DNA of 64,000 nucleotides from Stieleria sp. JC731. Its GTDB lineage: Bacteria > Planctomycetota > Planctomycetia > Pirellulales > Pirellulaceae. Position numbers and translations under genes: made by a program. Positions 8,581 to 18,272 of this stretch are shown piece by piece. How positions within the stretch are numbered: position 1 is the first letter of the stretch; each line of letters opens with the position of its first letter. The notes under the pieces are model-generated. The model was not told the origin of the DNA, searched no databases, and saw nothing but the letters and a program-made list of their open reading frames with translations. The stretch spans positions 496,001 to 560,000 of the forward strand of contig NZ_JAJKFQ010000001.1 in NCBI RefSeq assembly GCF_020966635.1, given 5' to 3'.

Positions 8581-10542
8581 TCATTCTGCTTTGCCAAGCC
8601 CGACGATTTCCAGCAAACGCAAGGCGTTGGTCGTTGGGCTAACGCCGGAATGCATTTGGTAATCGAACGTCATCTGTTCGTTGCCCTGGGCATCTGGCGT
8701 AATCGTTTCACGGAAGTGGACAATCTCTGAAACCGCGATCAGTTCAGGTTCGTCAGCGAGTTCAAGGTCGTGTGTGCTGATCGCACCAATCGCTTGGCAT
8801 TCGATCAGGTGTCGCAAAACTTGTGTCACGGCAATCTGACGTTCGCGTGAATTGGTGCCCTGTAAGATTTCGTCTAACAGGAACATCGAAACGATGCCTT
8901 TGTCGTCGGCCAGATGCCTGGCTCGATCGACGACGCCTTTAAGCCGTTTAAGCTCGGCCATGTAAAAGGAAACGCCTTCGGCCAAGTTGTCACGGACTCG
9001 AATGCTTGTGGAAAGTTCGATCGATGGCAACGAAAGTTCTTTGGCACAGACGGAACACCCCGTGCCGGCGAGAGCGATGTTTAGCCCCGCACTTCGCAGC
9101 ATCGTGCTTTTTCCCGACATATTGCTGCCGGTAACCAAAAGTACCTTTCCCGGTGGGCCGATCGTGACGTCGTTGCAAACACGTGCGTCATTGGGCAGCA
9201 GCGGGTGTCCGAGTCCGACGGAGCGAAAGCACTGGTCTTCGTTGCTTAACGATTCACCGTCGTTCCATTTGGGAAATACCCAATCGGGGTTTTCGTCGCA
9301 CACTGCGGCAAGCGACATCAAGGCTTCGACTTCACCAAAGGCGTTGAACCATTCGGGGACATTCTCACGGTACTTCTTTTGCCATGATTCAAGCTTTGCG
9401 AACACCCGCACGTCCCACAGTCCAAAAATCTGAAGCGGCAGGTAAAGCAAAAACGTCCCTGCGGATGTTCGAAGTGAACCGAGCCATGCGATCCAGCCCA
9501 GGTCACGCATGCCTTGCTTGGCAGAGTTTTCGGGGGCATCTAGCAGCACGTGGTGCAGGTGTTCTAAGCGTGCGTCGGCGCTGGAGTCATCTACCAACCA
9601 GTTGGCTGCGGCGAACAGCTCGCGATATTCGTCAACGCTTTGTCGACTGGACATCGCGATGGAAAAAATCTGGTGGACCGGGCCGAGCATGACCGTCGAA
9701 ATCAAGACATTGATCACAACGATCGCGACCAGTGCGGCAAGTAACATCTTGGCCGTGTAGGCGTCGACTACACCCAGTTGAAATGACGCGAGTGCCACGA
9801 TTAGCACCACCGAAGCGACGCTGGAACTATTGGACCATGGGACCATCCAGCGATGTTTTCCGAGCCAGGCATCACTTTGCGACCAGCGAATGAATTCATC
9901 TGGATCACCGGTCCCTTGACCGACATCAGTTGCCAGCGAGTAGAACCTCAATCGTTCCTCGCGTTTGGGTGTCAGGCGTTTGATCGCCTGGCTTCGTAGT
10001 TTTGCGGTCGAAGCGTTTGCGGTGCTGGTCAACCAACTGGCAAGCGTTCGGACACCCACGGTGGTTCCCGCCATCGAAACCAGTTGAAACAGCGATGTTT
10101 TGCCGAGCAGATCCAAGTCGTCGGCGACGTCCTTTTGGTGCTCTTCGAGCTCCACCGTTTGCAACCGCTTTCGCGTCGCTTTCCAGTTCAACTCGTCCCA
10201 GTTGCGATCCAGTCGCGCGATCAATCGGCGCAGGACTTCACAGTCGCGTTCTTTGGCCGCGATGCCGTCTCGAACAGGTTCGTTCAAAACGGCGACGACA
10301 AAGAATAGTGCGAACAGTCCCCAGCCGATCCACATCACGACCATTCCGACATCGGAAAAGGATCCCAGCAGGATCATCGCTAGCGATACGGTGAACAGCA
10401 GCACTCGCGCGGTGGAGAACTTGGAGTCCTTTTGCCGGAGGGCTACGAGGTGCGCTTCGGCATCCGCAAGTTTTTGTTCGTAGAATTGGCGAGCCGATTG
10501 GGTAGGTGCCGCTTTACCAGCAGCTGTCTCTGTCGATTCCAT
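8581..10542 (-). CDS. Membrane-associated MutS-family ATPase
   Basis: Protein of 653 residues with a C-terminal MutS-type ATPase: Walker A GSNMSGKST near residue 470, Walker B MFLLDEILQGTNSRERQ near 550, and a STHD switch motif. Residues about 40-85 form two hydrophobic segments and a second pair lies near 240-290, so the protein is probably anchored in the inner membrane. It has no mismatch-recognition domain and no Smr nuclease domain, so ordinary mismatch repair is unlikely. The ATG at 10542 was chosen because upstream codons read into low-complexity sequence next to the preceding gene. The stop borders the palindromic array. The family is clear from the ATPase; the biological role is unknown. 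Confidence 0.82.
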   Translation of the reverse strand: MESTETAAGKAAPTQSARQFYEQKLADAEAHLVALRQKDSKFSTARVLLFTVSLAMILLGSFSDVGMVVMWIGWGLFALFFVVAVLNEPVRDGIAAKERDCEVLRRLIARLDRNWDELNWKATRKRLQTVELEEHQKDVADDLDLLGKTSLFQLVSMAGTTVGVRTLASWLTSTANASTAKLRSQAIKRLTPKREERLRFYSLATDVGQGTGDPDEFIRWSQSDAWLGKHRWMVPWSNSSSVASVVLIVALASFQLGVVDAYTAKMLLAALVAIVVINVLISTVMLGPVHQIFSIAMSSRQSVDEYRELFAAANWLVDDSSADARLEHLHHVLLDAPENSAKQGMRDLGWIAWLGSLRTSAGTFLLYLPLQIFGLWDVRVFAKLESWQKKYRENVPEWFNAFGEVEALMSLAAVCDENPDWVFPKWNDGESLSNEDQCFRSVGLGHPLLPNDARVCNDVTIGPPGKVLLVTGSNMSGKSTMLRSAGLNIALAGTGCSVCAKELSLPSIELSTSIRVRDNLAEGVSFYMAELKRLKGVVDRARHLADDKGIVSMFLLDEILQGTNSRERQIAVTQVLRHLIECQAIGAISTHDLELADEPELIAVSEIVHFRETITPDAQGNEQMTFDYQMHSGVSPTTNALRLLEIVGLGKAE

Positions 10543-10601
10543 GCGTCTTGAATGATTTCCTATGGCGGTGCCCAGTCTGGTGGTGCCCAGTCTGCCGATA
10601 C

Positions 10602-12257
10602 TCAGTCCAGTTCTAAACGACTGGAAGGCAACGATAGTGAGCCTCGGTTCAGCCCTCTGCCTTTGACAACTTTGACCGCGACCCGATCCTCTAGATTGGG
10701 GCGAAAGATTGTCAGCAACAGCAAGGGTAAGAACCAAGCGATAAAGAGGCCTCCGCCGTATCCATGCCAAAACTGGACGGCAACCATCACCGCCGCCGAA
10801 CAGCCGATCAGCGTGCCAAGGTTTTTAGAGGAAGGCCAAGCGGCAAATAGAGAACTAAGAATTCCAAAAGCGACGATCACCGGTAAACGCCATCGCGGGT
10901 CCCAGCCCAGCCCCCAAATTCCGCGGGGCTCTTTCGTTGGGGCGAACAGTCCGAACATCCGTCGGAGGTGATCGATTAGTGAATCTGTCCCGCTGATCGA
11001 AAGGATCATGACCAGCATCGCAAGCGTGACGATCACGCCGATCGAGAACGATCGAACCCCTTTGCGCCAGTAGAAGCTGTACCAAAGTGGCAACAGGAAC
11101 AGCGGGTAATAAACCAAGCCGGCAGCAAGGCCTAAGAACATTCCGGCGATCATCGGCCGACGGTACGACAGGATTGCCCAAAGCAGCAGTGCGGCGGGCA
11201 ACGCATGGTCGACGCGGCCGGTGTATTGCGCGGTGTAGGGAACGATCAAATAAAGCAGCGCGCAGCCCACCCCGCTACGCAGGTTCCCGAAATGTCGATT
11301 GCCGACCAGGATCAACCCGACGATGATCGCCAAGTGTGCGGAGATCGCGAGAACCTTGGCGAGGATCGTCGAAGAACGCTTGCTAAGGTCCAGTTCGTCC
11401 GCCGTCGGTGCACGTTCGCCTCCAAGGGCCGAACTGACTGGGCGCGTTGTGATTGTGGGCAACTGATGCATCAACACGTAGCCGGGGCCCAATTCCGGAC
11501 CTTGCCAAACACGTGCCCGTGGTGTGCTGGTCGCCACGTTAACCATCATAAAGATGAACAGTGAGATGCTGATAAAGTAAGAACCGCCGACCGTCAAGTT
11601 TGGGTCCAGCATAGGACGCCGGTTCATGACCGGATCGATCATCAATCGAATCAGGATCAGCAGCTCGACAAGAAACAGCCAGATGAAACCAGCACGTTGC
11701 AAGCGTTTGGCAGACTGCTCGGCATCGGTTTCGATTTGTTCCGGGTGAAGCGTGGTCGACTCCAGCCGTTCGTCCAGTGCGCCTGGCTCGGTACGAAGCG
11801 GCAGCCGGGTTTCGTCTTGGATTCTTGGTGGCGCAGCATCAGGAGCTAGCGATGCCGTGGGGGCGGACGCTTCGGTGTCCTCGGGCGATCCTCCGACATT
11901 GTCGCTAGCGCTGTCTTGGGAAATCAACGCAGTCGCTTCCGGCGGAGTCCCCAAGCCGCTTGACTGAGGCGACGAGTACATCGAAACGAGCGTGGAAGCA
12001 TGATCGGAAAACTGACGCCGGACGTCGTAAGCATCCTGGATCGCGATTTCGCCCGATTCCATTTCGCGAAGATGGCGTCGACGGCCTTCCTGGACCATCA
12101 ACAAACCGGGAGCCAGCAGCAACAGCAGAACGATGTCCAGGTTTCGAACGCTCCAAAACCGATGGAACACGAAGTACAACCCGAACGTCAAAAATGACGA
12201 CAGGTAGACCCACGTGGTTGGGTTTGGCCGTTCGTAAAAAAGCAGAAACTCGCTCAT
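10602..12257 (-). CDS. Multi-pass membrane protein, possible GT-C/GT87-like
   Basis: About 551 residues. It begins with two hydrophobic segments, has a hydrophilic Ser/Pro/Glu-rich stretch (about residues 85-175), then at least eight hydrophobic segments. The part reading DHALPAALLLWAILSYRRPMIAGMFLG followed by LAAGLVYYPLFLLPLW resembles membrane glycosyltransferases of the GT87/DUF2029 type, but no catalytic aspartate can be fixed by eye. It lies 59 bp upstream of the MutS-like gene on the same strand and could share its transcript. Treat it as an integral membrane protein with a weak glycosyltransferase hint. Confidence 0.6.
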   Translation of the reverse strand: MSEFLLFYERPNPTTWVYLSSFLTFGLYFVFHRFWSVRNLDIVLLLLLAPGLLMVQEGRRRHLREMESGEIAIQDAYDVRRQFSDHASTLVSMYSSPQSSGLGTPPEATALISQDSASDNVGGSPEDTEASAPTASLAPDAAPPRIQDETRLPLRTEPGALDERLESTTLHPEQIETDAEQSAKRLQRAGFIWLFLVELLILIRLMIDPVMNRRPMLDPNLTVGGSYFISISLFIFMMVNVATSTPRARVWQGPELGPGYVLMHQLPTITTRPVSSALGGERAPTADELDLSKRSSTILAKVLAISAHLAIIVGLILVGNRHFGNLRSGVGCALLYLIVPYTAQYTGRVDHALPAALLLWAILSYRRPMIAGMFLGLAAGLVYYPLFLLPLWYSFYWRKGVRSFSIGVIVTLAMLVMILSISGTDSLIDHLRRMFGLFAPTKEPRGIWGLGWDPRWRLPVIVAFGILSSLFAAWPSSKNLGTLIGCSAAVMVAVQFWHGYGGGLFIAWFLPLLLLTIFRPNLEDRVAVKVVKGRGLNRGSLSLPSSRLELD

Positions 12258-12638
12258 GTAACGCCGTTAGCGGTGTCCTACCGCCCGCCTCGGTCAAACC
12301 AGATAGAAGGATCGCGTTGAATTCAGTTGGCGCGAAAGCCATCAGCAATCGCGCATTAGCATACGTGCCATCGATCTGGGTGAAAACCTGGATCGACGGA
12401 CGAAAACCACGCCGTAACCGAGCCGATGGGTGATCGGCTCGACCGCAGCTTGATTATCGCATTAATTTTTCGTCATCTGAACACCGCAAACTGTGTTCAC
12501 ATTGACGGATTATTTTAACCGTCTACGCCGCCGCCTCGAAGAAGTCTTGGTTGAACTTCGCTTTGACAGGCCTTTTTTTGGCGATGAATTTACCTCAGGG
12601 CGGCGAATCGGACGGATTTTGCCCTCAATCGTGCCAAC
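12258..12638. other. Intergenic stretch without a gene
   Basis: No convincing reading frame. Two small inverted repeats are visible: GAGCCGAT/ATCGGCTC at 12420-12440 with a 5-nt loop, and TGAACAC/GTGTTCA at 12478-12499. Neither is followed by a T run on the minus strand, so I do not call a terminator. The promoter of the membrane-protein gene starting at 12257 should lie here, but no clear -35/-10 pair was found. Confidence 0.5.
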
Positions 12639-12767
12639 GAGTGCTTCGTTCTAACTCGATTTTAGGATTAGCCGTATGACGTTAGCCACAGTTTCAGTGC
12701 AATAACCGGGGCAAACGCCCGTCGGCTGGTGACCCGAACCCGTATTTTCGTTTGGAACGAAGCACTA
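12639..12767. mobile_element. TIR-bounded palindromic element, copy 1 (129 bp)
   Basis: Terminal inverted repeats (G)AGTGCTTCGTTC at 12639 and GAACGAAGCACTA ending at 12767; the left end has G for the expected first T. Inside is an imperfect palindrome with arms GGATTAGCCGTATGACGTTAGC and its partner ending GTCGGCTGGTGAC around a loop of about 10 nt. The last three bases of the element (cta on the plus strand) are the TAG stop codon of the transporter gene at 12765-13691. It codes for nothing, so it would be a non-autonomous, MITE-like element. No target duplication is evident. Confidence 0.75.
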
Positions 12768-13691
12768 GGACTTCCAGGTGAGCACCATCACGCCGACAAG
12801 AATCACCCCGACACAAGTTGCTTTGGCTCGAAAATTGGCTTCGCTGAGCGCAGAAGCTCCAAAAGCAAGCGCCACGATGACGCTACAGCGGCGGAGAACA
12901 CTCACCACCGAAACCATGGCGTCCGGATTCGAAAGCGCGATGAAGTAGAACGCGTCTGCCGCGATCAACAGCGGACTGACCAACGCGATGCTGCGGCGCC
13001 ACTGAAAAACTGCCTTGCCACCATCCGGTCCTCTCAGTTCGCCGCGTCGCCTTGCACGAAGCCACCACAATGCCAACGGCACCATGACCGGGACCAAGTA
13101 CACCGTGAACCAAGCTTGTAGCGTGATCGGCTCAAGTCGCTGCAAAAGCCATTTGTCATAGATGCTGCTGAAAGACCCTAGCAGGGTCGCCAGTACCATC
13201 AGCAACACCGATCGGTCACGGGTGAATCGGATGCCTTCACGTCGTCCAACCAATGTGAAGCACCAGAACCCGATCAAGACAATCACCATGCCGATCCACT
13301 GCTGCGTTTGAGGTCGTTCACCAAGCAGCGTGATCGCGATCAGAATCGTCCAGAACGGGCTCGTCGCACGAATCGGTGCACCGATCGACAATGGCAGATG
13401 TTTAAGCGCCGTGAAAGCAAGTGTCCAGGAAGCACCCACCAGCAAGCTTTTGAGCATGATCAACCCGTGGCTTGACCACGAGAGAGGCTTGATTCGGATC
13501 CAGTCCGCCGGGATCAAATCTGGCGACGCAAACGAACAAACCAACAGTGGCAGGTACAGCAGCGCCCCGATCGAGACACTGCAAAGTAGAACGATTGGGA
13601 CAGCGTTTTTGTTGACGGCAAGTTTCTTCGCGCTGTCGTAAAAGCCCAGCAGGCAAGCCGAGATGATGCTGAGGACGATCCAGGAAAACAC
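12765..13691 (-). CDS. EamA/DMT-superfamily transporter
   Basis: Inner-membrane permease of 308 residues with about ten hydrophobic segments arranged as two EamA-type halves. The first half ends with the family signature around APIRATSPFWTILIAITLLGERP, and the second contains SNPDAMVSVVSVLRRCSVIVALAFGAS. Members export or import small metabolites such as amino acids, nucleotides or drugs; the substrate cannot be read from the sequence. The stop codon TAG is supplied by the terminal inverted repeat of the adjoining element. The ATG at 13691 directly precedes the first membrane segment. Confidence 0.85.
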   Translation of the reverse strand: MFSWIVLSIISACLLGFYDSAKKLAVNKNAVPIVLLCSVSIGALLYLPLLVCSFASPDLIPADWIRIKPLSWSSHGLIMLKSLLVGASWTLAFTALKHLPLSIGAPIRATSPFWTILIAITLLGERPQTQQWIGMVIVLIGFWCFTLVGRREGIRFTRDRSVLLMVLATLLGSFSSIYDKWLLQRLEPITLQAWFTVYLVPVMVPLALWWLRARRRGELRGPDGGKAVFQWRRSIALVSPLLIAADAFYFIALSNPDAMVSVVSVLRRCSVIVALAFGASALSEANFRAKATCVGVILVGVMVLTWKS

Positions 13692-13751
13692 GGCTGACCA
13701 AATGGAGCAGGGGACAAACGAGAAACGGCGGCAATGCGTTTGTCATGATGT

Positions 13752-13798
13752 TGAATAAAAACAGCCGCCGCGCGAACGGGGGTTCACGCGGCGGCTGT
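13752..13798 (-). terminator. Rho-independent terminator of the thioredoxin-like gene
   Basis: Perfect 11-bp arms CAGCCGCCGCG (13762-13772) and CGCGGCGGCTG (13787-13797) with a 14-nt loop. Read on the minus strand the stem is followed by TTTTTATT, the classic intrinsic terminator layout, about 45 bp past the stop of the gene at 13841. Confidence 0.85.
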
Positions 13799-13840
13799 AA
13801 CTGATGCGTTCGATTGGTCGCCGATGGCGACCGGTTGAAA

Positions 13841-14416
13841 TTAGTTCAACGCCTTTTTGACTTCGCCCATGATCGCGGTCACGTCAACCTTGTCAGTCGA
13901 CTTGTACGAATGCGAGGCGACAACTTTGCTGTCCGATGCGACGACAACGGTGACAGCTGCGTCTTCAGCGATTTTGTACGAACTTGGGCCCGCTTCGTGA
14001 TCGGTCGCGACAACGAATGGGACGTGCTTGGCACCGGTCTTCGAGGCAAACTTGCTGGCGGAATCCTTCAGTGACGATTCGTCTTTGCCCAACATGGTGA
14101 CCAGTCCGCGTAGCTGCGAATCTTCGTTGGCGGCGACAGCAGCGTCAAGTTCTTTGACAAGCTTGCCAACTTCACCTTCGGTCTCACGTGCGAAAACCAT
14201 CACCATGGGACGAGAGCCATAGCGGCAGCGGTAGCAAAGCTTTTGACCTTGCTCAACACCGTCGTCTTCGGCACCAGCGACTTTGACGACGTAGAACGCG
14301 CCGATGCCGTCACCCGACTGCAGGCAAGCGTCGCCTTCTTCGCCGGCGTGTACAGACGAAACGGCCGAAACGGCAAGCAGAGCAAGTGCGCAAACTGAAG
14401 CAAGAATTCGGGACAT
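13841..14416 (-). CDS. Small exported thioredoxin-fold-like protein
   Basis: About 191 residues with a clear signal peptide (ILASVCALALLAVSAVSSVHA). The mature part starts with a Cys, then has LCYRCRYGSRP, where the C-Y-R-C pair sits at the end of the first strand region, as in thioredoxin-like folds; later strands PMVMVFAR, KHVPFVVATD and AVTVVVASDSKVV fit that fold. CYRC is not a standard CGPC site and the protein could be structural rather than redox active. The ATG at 14416 has GGAG nine bases upstream; an ATG at 14431 gives a five-residue longer form. A strong terminator follows, so it is probably a single, well-expressed unit. Confidence 0.7.
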   Translation of the reverse strand: MSRILASVCALALLAVSAVSSVHAGEEGDACLQSGDGIGAFYVVKVAGAEDDGVEQGQKLCYRCRYGSRPMVMVFARETEGEVGKLVKELDAAVAANEDSQLRGLVTMLGKDESSLKDSASKFASKTGAKHVPFVVATDHEAGPSSYKIAEDAAVTVVVASDSKVVASHSYKSTDKVDVTAIMGEVKKALN

Positions 14417-14820
14417 GCGTGGAGTCTCCATCAGAGTTGGGAGGACGATTTTGGGAAGGTTGGTTCAATCGAAGCTTAGGCGAAAATGCACTAGCTTCAG
14501 TCGTAATGTTCATCGATGGCCCACACCCGCCAACGACGTGCACATTATCCCTGGGGGAAAAGCCCCGGGAAACCCCGGCGAACCCCCAAGAGACGAAAGA
14601 TTAAAAGTTCTTTGACCCTCCGTCTGAAACTGCGAGGGAAAGCAGACAGCACCCTTTTGCGATTTGAATTGCTAGCTATCTAGCATTCGGCTTCAAAAAT
14701 CGTCGAGTGGGGAAACGTATGTTTCGGGCACAGAAACCCTGTAGCTCGCCGCTGGCTTGATTCACCTGCGTTTCGCACGGGCGCTCATCACGAGACGGAG
14801 CAGCCCACGCCGCAATTACG
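14417..14820. other. Intergenic stretch without a gene
   Basis: Between the starts and ends of two minus-strand genes. It contains runs of C and G around 14550-14590 (ccctgggggaaaagccccgg) that could fold, but no T run follows. No convincing gene or regulatory site was found. Confidence 0.4.
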
Positions 14821-17034
14821 TCAGCCACCAAAGAGGACGCCAATGGCTTCATCAGCCAGTGTCTGCCGCAGCGACTGGTCGTCATCGGTCGCCAAAGAAC
14901 TGATGGCGGCCTGAAACGATCCGCTTGGCGTCGTCGGTAGCTCGGATTCGCCCGATGCTGAAGATGCTGACGCGGCCAAATGGTTAAGGATGCGAAGGGC
15001 GTCTCTTGGCGAGATTTGACCATCTCGATTGACATCGAAACGCCAATCAAGATTATCGGGGAAGCCTGATGCGAGACGGTTAATAACGTTCAACGCATCG
15101 ATCGGCGAAGCGACTCCGTTTCCGTTGACATCGAAGATATTCGATGCGGAGTTTTCAGCTCGACTAAGTTCGGCGGCACTAAGAAAGGCGGCGAGGGTTG
15201 GGTTCGCAGCGCCCGGCAACGAGACATGCTTGCCAAAGTTTGCGGCGAAGTACGAGTAGTCGCCTTGGTCAATGAATCCAGAATTGTCCAAGTCGACATA
15301 GGCCGGCGCGACTGCCGTCGATTGCCCATACCAGTACGCGATCGTCGCAAAGTCTCGAATATCGACAACACGGTTTCCATCAAAGTCACCGTCAATGCTT
15401 AGAAACCGATTGAAGGTTTCGCCCAGATAAGTGAAGTCTGGTCCTGAAGTGATTTGGCTCGAAAGTGTCAGCGAGTAGCGTCCGTCAGGAAGTTCATCGT
15501 GATCAAAGTGGATGAACAGATCTTTGCCATTGGCACCTAAGACAATTTGATCTTCGCTAATCGCAATTTCCGTTGGGATATCGACACCCGAAAGTCCCAG
15601 GTTGGAAAGTGTCATATCTGTAGGGCTGACGTTTGCAACGGACGCACCTAACCAGATACGGATCAAGCGGATGTCTGACCGTTGGACCATCCAGTTGGTC
15701 GGCATCAGCCCGTGAGGAAGGCTTGGTGGGTCAGTCAGTCCGACGTTAAGTCCGACAAAGGGCGGATCTACCGGATCGCCAATGATCGTCCCTGTCGCGG
15801 TTTGTGCGCCGTCTTGATTAAACGGCCGGCCGGTCATTTCGAATTCACGAGTGCTGTTCAAGCTGAATCGGTTCACCGAAAGCACCGTGTGGCCTGCAAA
15901 TGCGTAGGCCGCATCGTCATCGAAGGCGAGTCCAAAGATATCAAGAAACGGTTCGCCGGGATCTTCCGCGGGAGTCGCAGGTTTGCGAATCAAGCCGCGA
16001 TCGGCAGGTGTCTCGATTTCTATCAATGAGTCGAATTCGTCAAGCGTTCCGTGTGCCGAAAGGATGAGGTCGCCGCCTCGGTTGTAATCGAGGTCACCGC
16101 TGGAGACGTAATCACTGCGAAAGCCGTTTGAAGCCATTGTTTTGTCGATGTCAAAGACCTTCATCGAAGTTTGGAACGTCCACGCATCATCGACCAGATC
16201 GAGATCGATGCGATGTAAATCAAGCTGTCCAAATCCGACCGCCAACAGGTCGCCGATCTCGCTATCGAAATCATCATCACGGGCATCAATCAAAGCGTTC
16301 GCATTTGGAATGCCGTGGTAACCCATAAATGAATAAGGCACCTCTCCGTTGTCGATCGATTCATATTGAATGTCGTACAGATAGTCGTTGGTGATGCCGA
16401 CCAAAGTTCCGTCTTCGAGGATCGCGATATCGTTCAAGACCTGTGGCACATCGACGGTTCCGAGCACATCAATGATCCCCGTGTCGATGTCGACTATTCC
16501 CAATCGGTTGACTTCGTCAATCAAGTAGTACGTGGTCGGTTCGTCTTCGGCGATCAAAGCAGCGGAGCCATTGGTCACGCCAAATTCGCTCGATTCCAAA
16601 ATCGAGATGACGATTTGCTCATCGCGTTCTTCAAGGAAATCGCTGATCGGGGTGACTTTCAGTCGAACCGTGGATTCACCAGGGTAGAACGTGGCGGCAC
16701 CGACAATCGTTTCGGTCGAAGTGTCACGTGGAAATCGAATCGTATCGCGGTCCAATTCGTCGACTTCATAGTCAACGTCAAAAGTCGCTGAACCGGATAT
16801 CTCGAATGGAACGACAAGAAAGTCATTGGTCTCGTCACGGGTGAAGGTGTAGACCAAATTTTGGAAAGGTGATTCCGCGATCGACTCTGGCGAAGAGACC
16901 GCCACGGATACTTCGGCAACCATCAATCGACGCGTTTCAAGATTCTGCAATTGCAACGACGGGCGCTTCGATCGGCCGGACCGAATGCGGCGTCGTTTTA
17001 GAAGCTTCGGCAGTGAGGTTCGAAACGGAAACAT
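14821..17034 (-). CDS. Large secreted protein with LEPR-XLL start, Calx-beta and dockerin repeats
   Basis: About 737 residues. The start at 17034 gives a basic N-terminus (FRTSLPKLLKRRRIRSGRSKR) followed by LQNLETRRLMVAEVS, the LEPR-XLL motif typical of large exported planctomycete proteins. Next comes a Calx-beta-like domain (about residues 40-135, ending in acidic ALIAEDEP), then a region of about 350 residues with propeller-like motifs (DIAILEDGTLVGI). The C-terminus has two or three dockerin type I / EF-hand loops: DGDFDGNRVVDIRDF, DLDNSGFIDQGDY and DVNRDGQISPRDALRIL. Probably a calcium-binding surface or matrix protein. No enzymatic site is visible. An upstream frame to 17295 is unlikely because it would push the motif about 90 residues inward. 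Confidence 0.8.
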   Translation of the reverse strand: MFPFRTSLPKLLKRRRIRSGRSKRPSLQLQNLETRRLMVAEVSVAVSSPESIAESPFQNLVYTFTRDETNDFLVVPFEISGSATFDVDYEVDELDRDTIRFPRDTSTETIVGAATFYPGESTVRLKVTPISDFLEERDEQIVISILESSEFGVTNGSAALIAEDEPTTYYLIDEVNRLGIVDIDTGIIDVLGTVDVPQVLNDIAILEDGTLVGITNDYLYDIQYESIDNGEVPYSFMGYHGIPNANALIDARDDDFDSEIGDLLAVGFGQLDLHRIDLDLVDDAWTFQTSMKVFDIDKTMASNGFRSDYVSSGDLDYNRGGDLILSAHGTLDEFDSLIEIETPADRGLIRKPATPAEDPGEPFLDIFGLAFDDDAAYAFAGHTVLSVNRFSLNSTREFEMTGRPFNQDGAQTATGTIIGDPVDPPFVGLNVGLTDPPSLPHGLMPTNWMVQRSDIRLIRIWLGASVANVSPTDMTLSNLGLSGVDIPTEIAISEDQIVLGANGKDLFIHFDHDELPDGRYSLTLSSQITSGPDFTYLGETFNRFLSIDGDFDGNRVVDIRDFATIAYWYGQSTAVAPAYVDLDNSGFIDQGDYSYFAANFGKHVSLPGAANPTLAAFLSAAELSRAENSASNIFDVNGNGVASPIDALNVINRLASGFPDNLDWRFDVNRDGQISPRDALRILNHLAASASSASGESELPTTPSGSFQAAISSLATDDDQSLRQTLADEAIGVLFGG

Positions 17035-18272
17035 CGCGTCGATGCAGCGAGGATGGTGATGACTTGGTTTGTGATCTTTGTCAGGTTTCAAAGTCGTCGA
17101 TCGAGCATTCCATTTTGGGAAGGTTGAACTCGATGGCGATTGTGGAGATTCGCTCTCGCGGAGGATGGTGGGCAGGTCGACTGGGCCAATCGACGTTACT
17201 GGGCCGCTCGTTGTTATGGACATCGCAGTGATGTTGGAACGATCAGTAACGCTGGACAGAACAGGGCCGATCAAATTTGGCGGGGGGGGAAGCAATGGAT
17301 CTGATATCCACCACCTCGGTTTGTTGCATCTGTTTGATGCGGTGGAGGGGTTTTTGTTGCAGTCAAATCGATAATTCGTGTGAATTATGATTTGAGCCTT
17401 CCCCCAAAAAGAGTGCTTTCGACGTCAAAAAGCGGAATTGGGCCCCTGGAGAGTCGTTCTGTCAGCCTATCCTCGTCGCTTACTGCCCGTTCGAGGGGGG
17501 GGGGGCGAGTTTGTTTTGAGGGGCTGGTTATCGGAAGCTCAAAGGTGCTGATTGGCTTGGGAGTTCCGAAAAGGATCAATGCGATCTCAAGAGTCGCGGA
17601 TGGGGTTTTTCAATCCGCGAGATGCCTTTGAATTGCCCCTCGCCAGTGAAGGGCAAAAAAAGGTTGTATCGGGCACCGGGGTGCTACCGTCGGCAGCACC
17701 CCGGTGCTAGCGAATTCGGCGTGGAGCGGCTATCGGAAGACGATTGACCCAGAAACCGTCTTCACATCACCTTTGTTGCTCCGGCCACCCCTTCGCAAAA
17801 AGGGGAGGGCAGGAAACGATTCCCGCAAAACGTTTGCCTACGTCCGAATTCGCCGTTGTTCTGTTTTTTCATCGCAATTCAAAAAATGAATCACGGTGAC
17901 AGTCATCGACGTCAGTGCGTTATTTGGCTGTAACTGTCGGGCAATGGGAGGTTCAATAATCCGTACCTGAAGCGGGTGTCAAGTGCATTCAAGAGAAGTA
18001 CTTTTTGCTTGCATTTGACTTTCAGACTCAAAGCTTTGCTCTTGGATGTCAGGTAGCGGCGTTTGTCAGGCGGCCTTCTTTATGTTTGCCGCTCGATCGA
18101 GTGGCTTGGCATCGGTGTGTTTTTAGTTTGCAACAAGATTTGTGAATTTGCAGCGAAGCGGACTGCTCTTGTATTGACCGGCAAAATCGGACTACAAGCC
18201 CAGCAGCGCCCATGGGCCAACAGTGCCAAAGCGCCGATCGCTATCAATCACACATTTCTCGCAGAACGGACG
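17035..18272. other. Long divergent intergenic region with hairpin and G runs
   Basis: More than 1.2 kb between divergent genes. No reading frame looks like a gene. It holds an 8-base G run near 17282, an 11-base G run at 17495-17505, and a strong hairpin at 17673-17707. It must contain the promoters of both flanking genes, possibly with long leaders, but no canonical promoter was recognised. An unrecognised small RNA cannot be excluded. Confidence 0.5.
17673..17707. repeat. Perfect 13-bp inverted repeat
   Basis: GCACCGGGGTGCT at 17673-17685 and AGCACCCCGGTGC at 17695-17707 flank a 9-nt loop. The stem is very stable. It is not followed by a T run on either strand and lies far from both neighbouring genes, so it may belong to a transcribed RNA or a DNA-binding site. 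Confidence 0.7.

Noticed and set aside
8280-8597. Repetitive short frames inside the palindromic arrays (also at 3279-3802)
   Set aside because: The translations merely mirror the DNA repeat and change frame between arrays.
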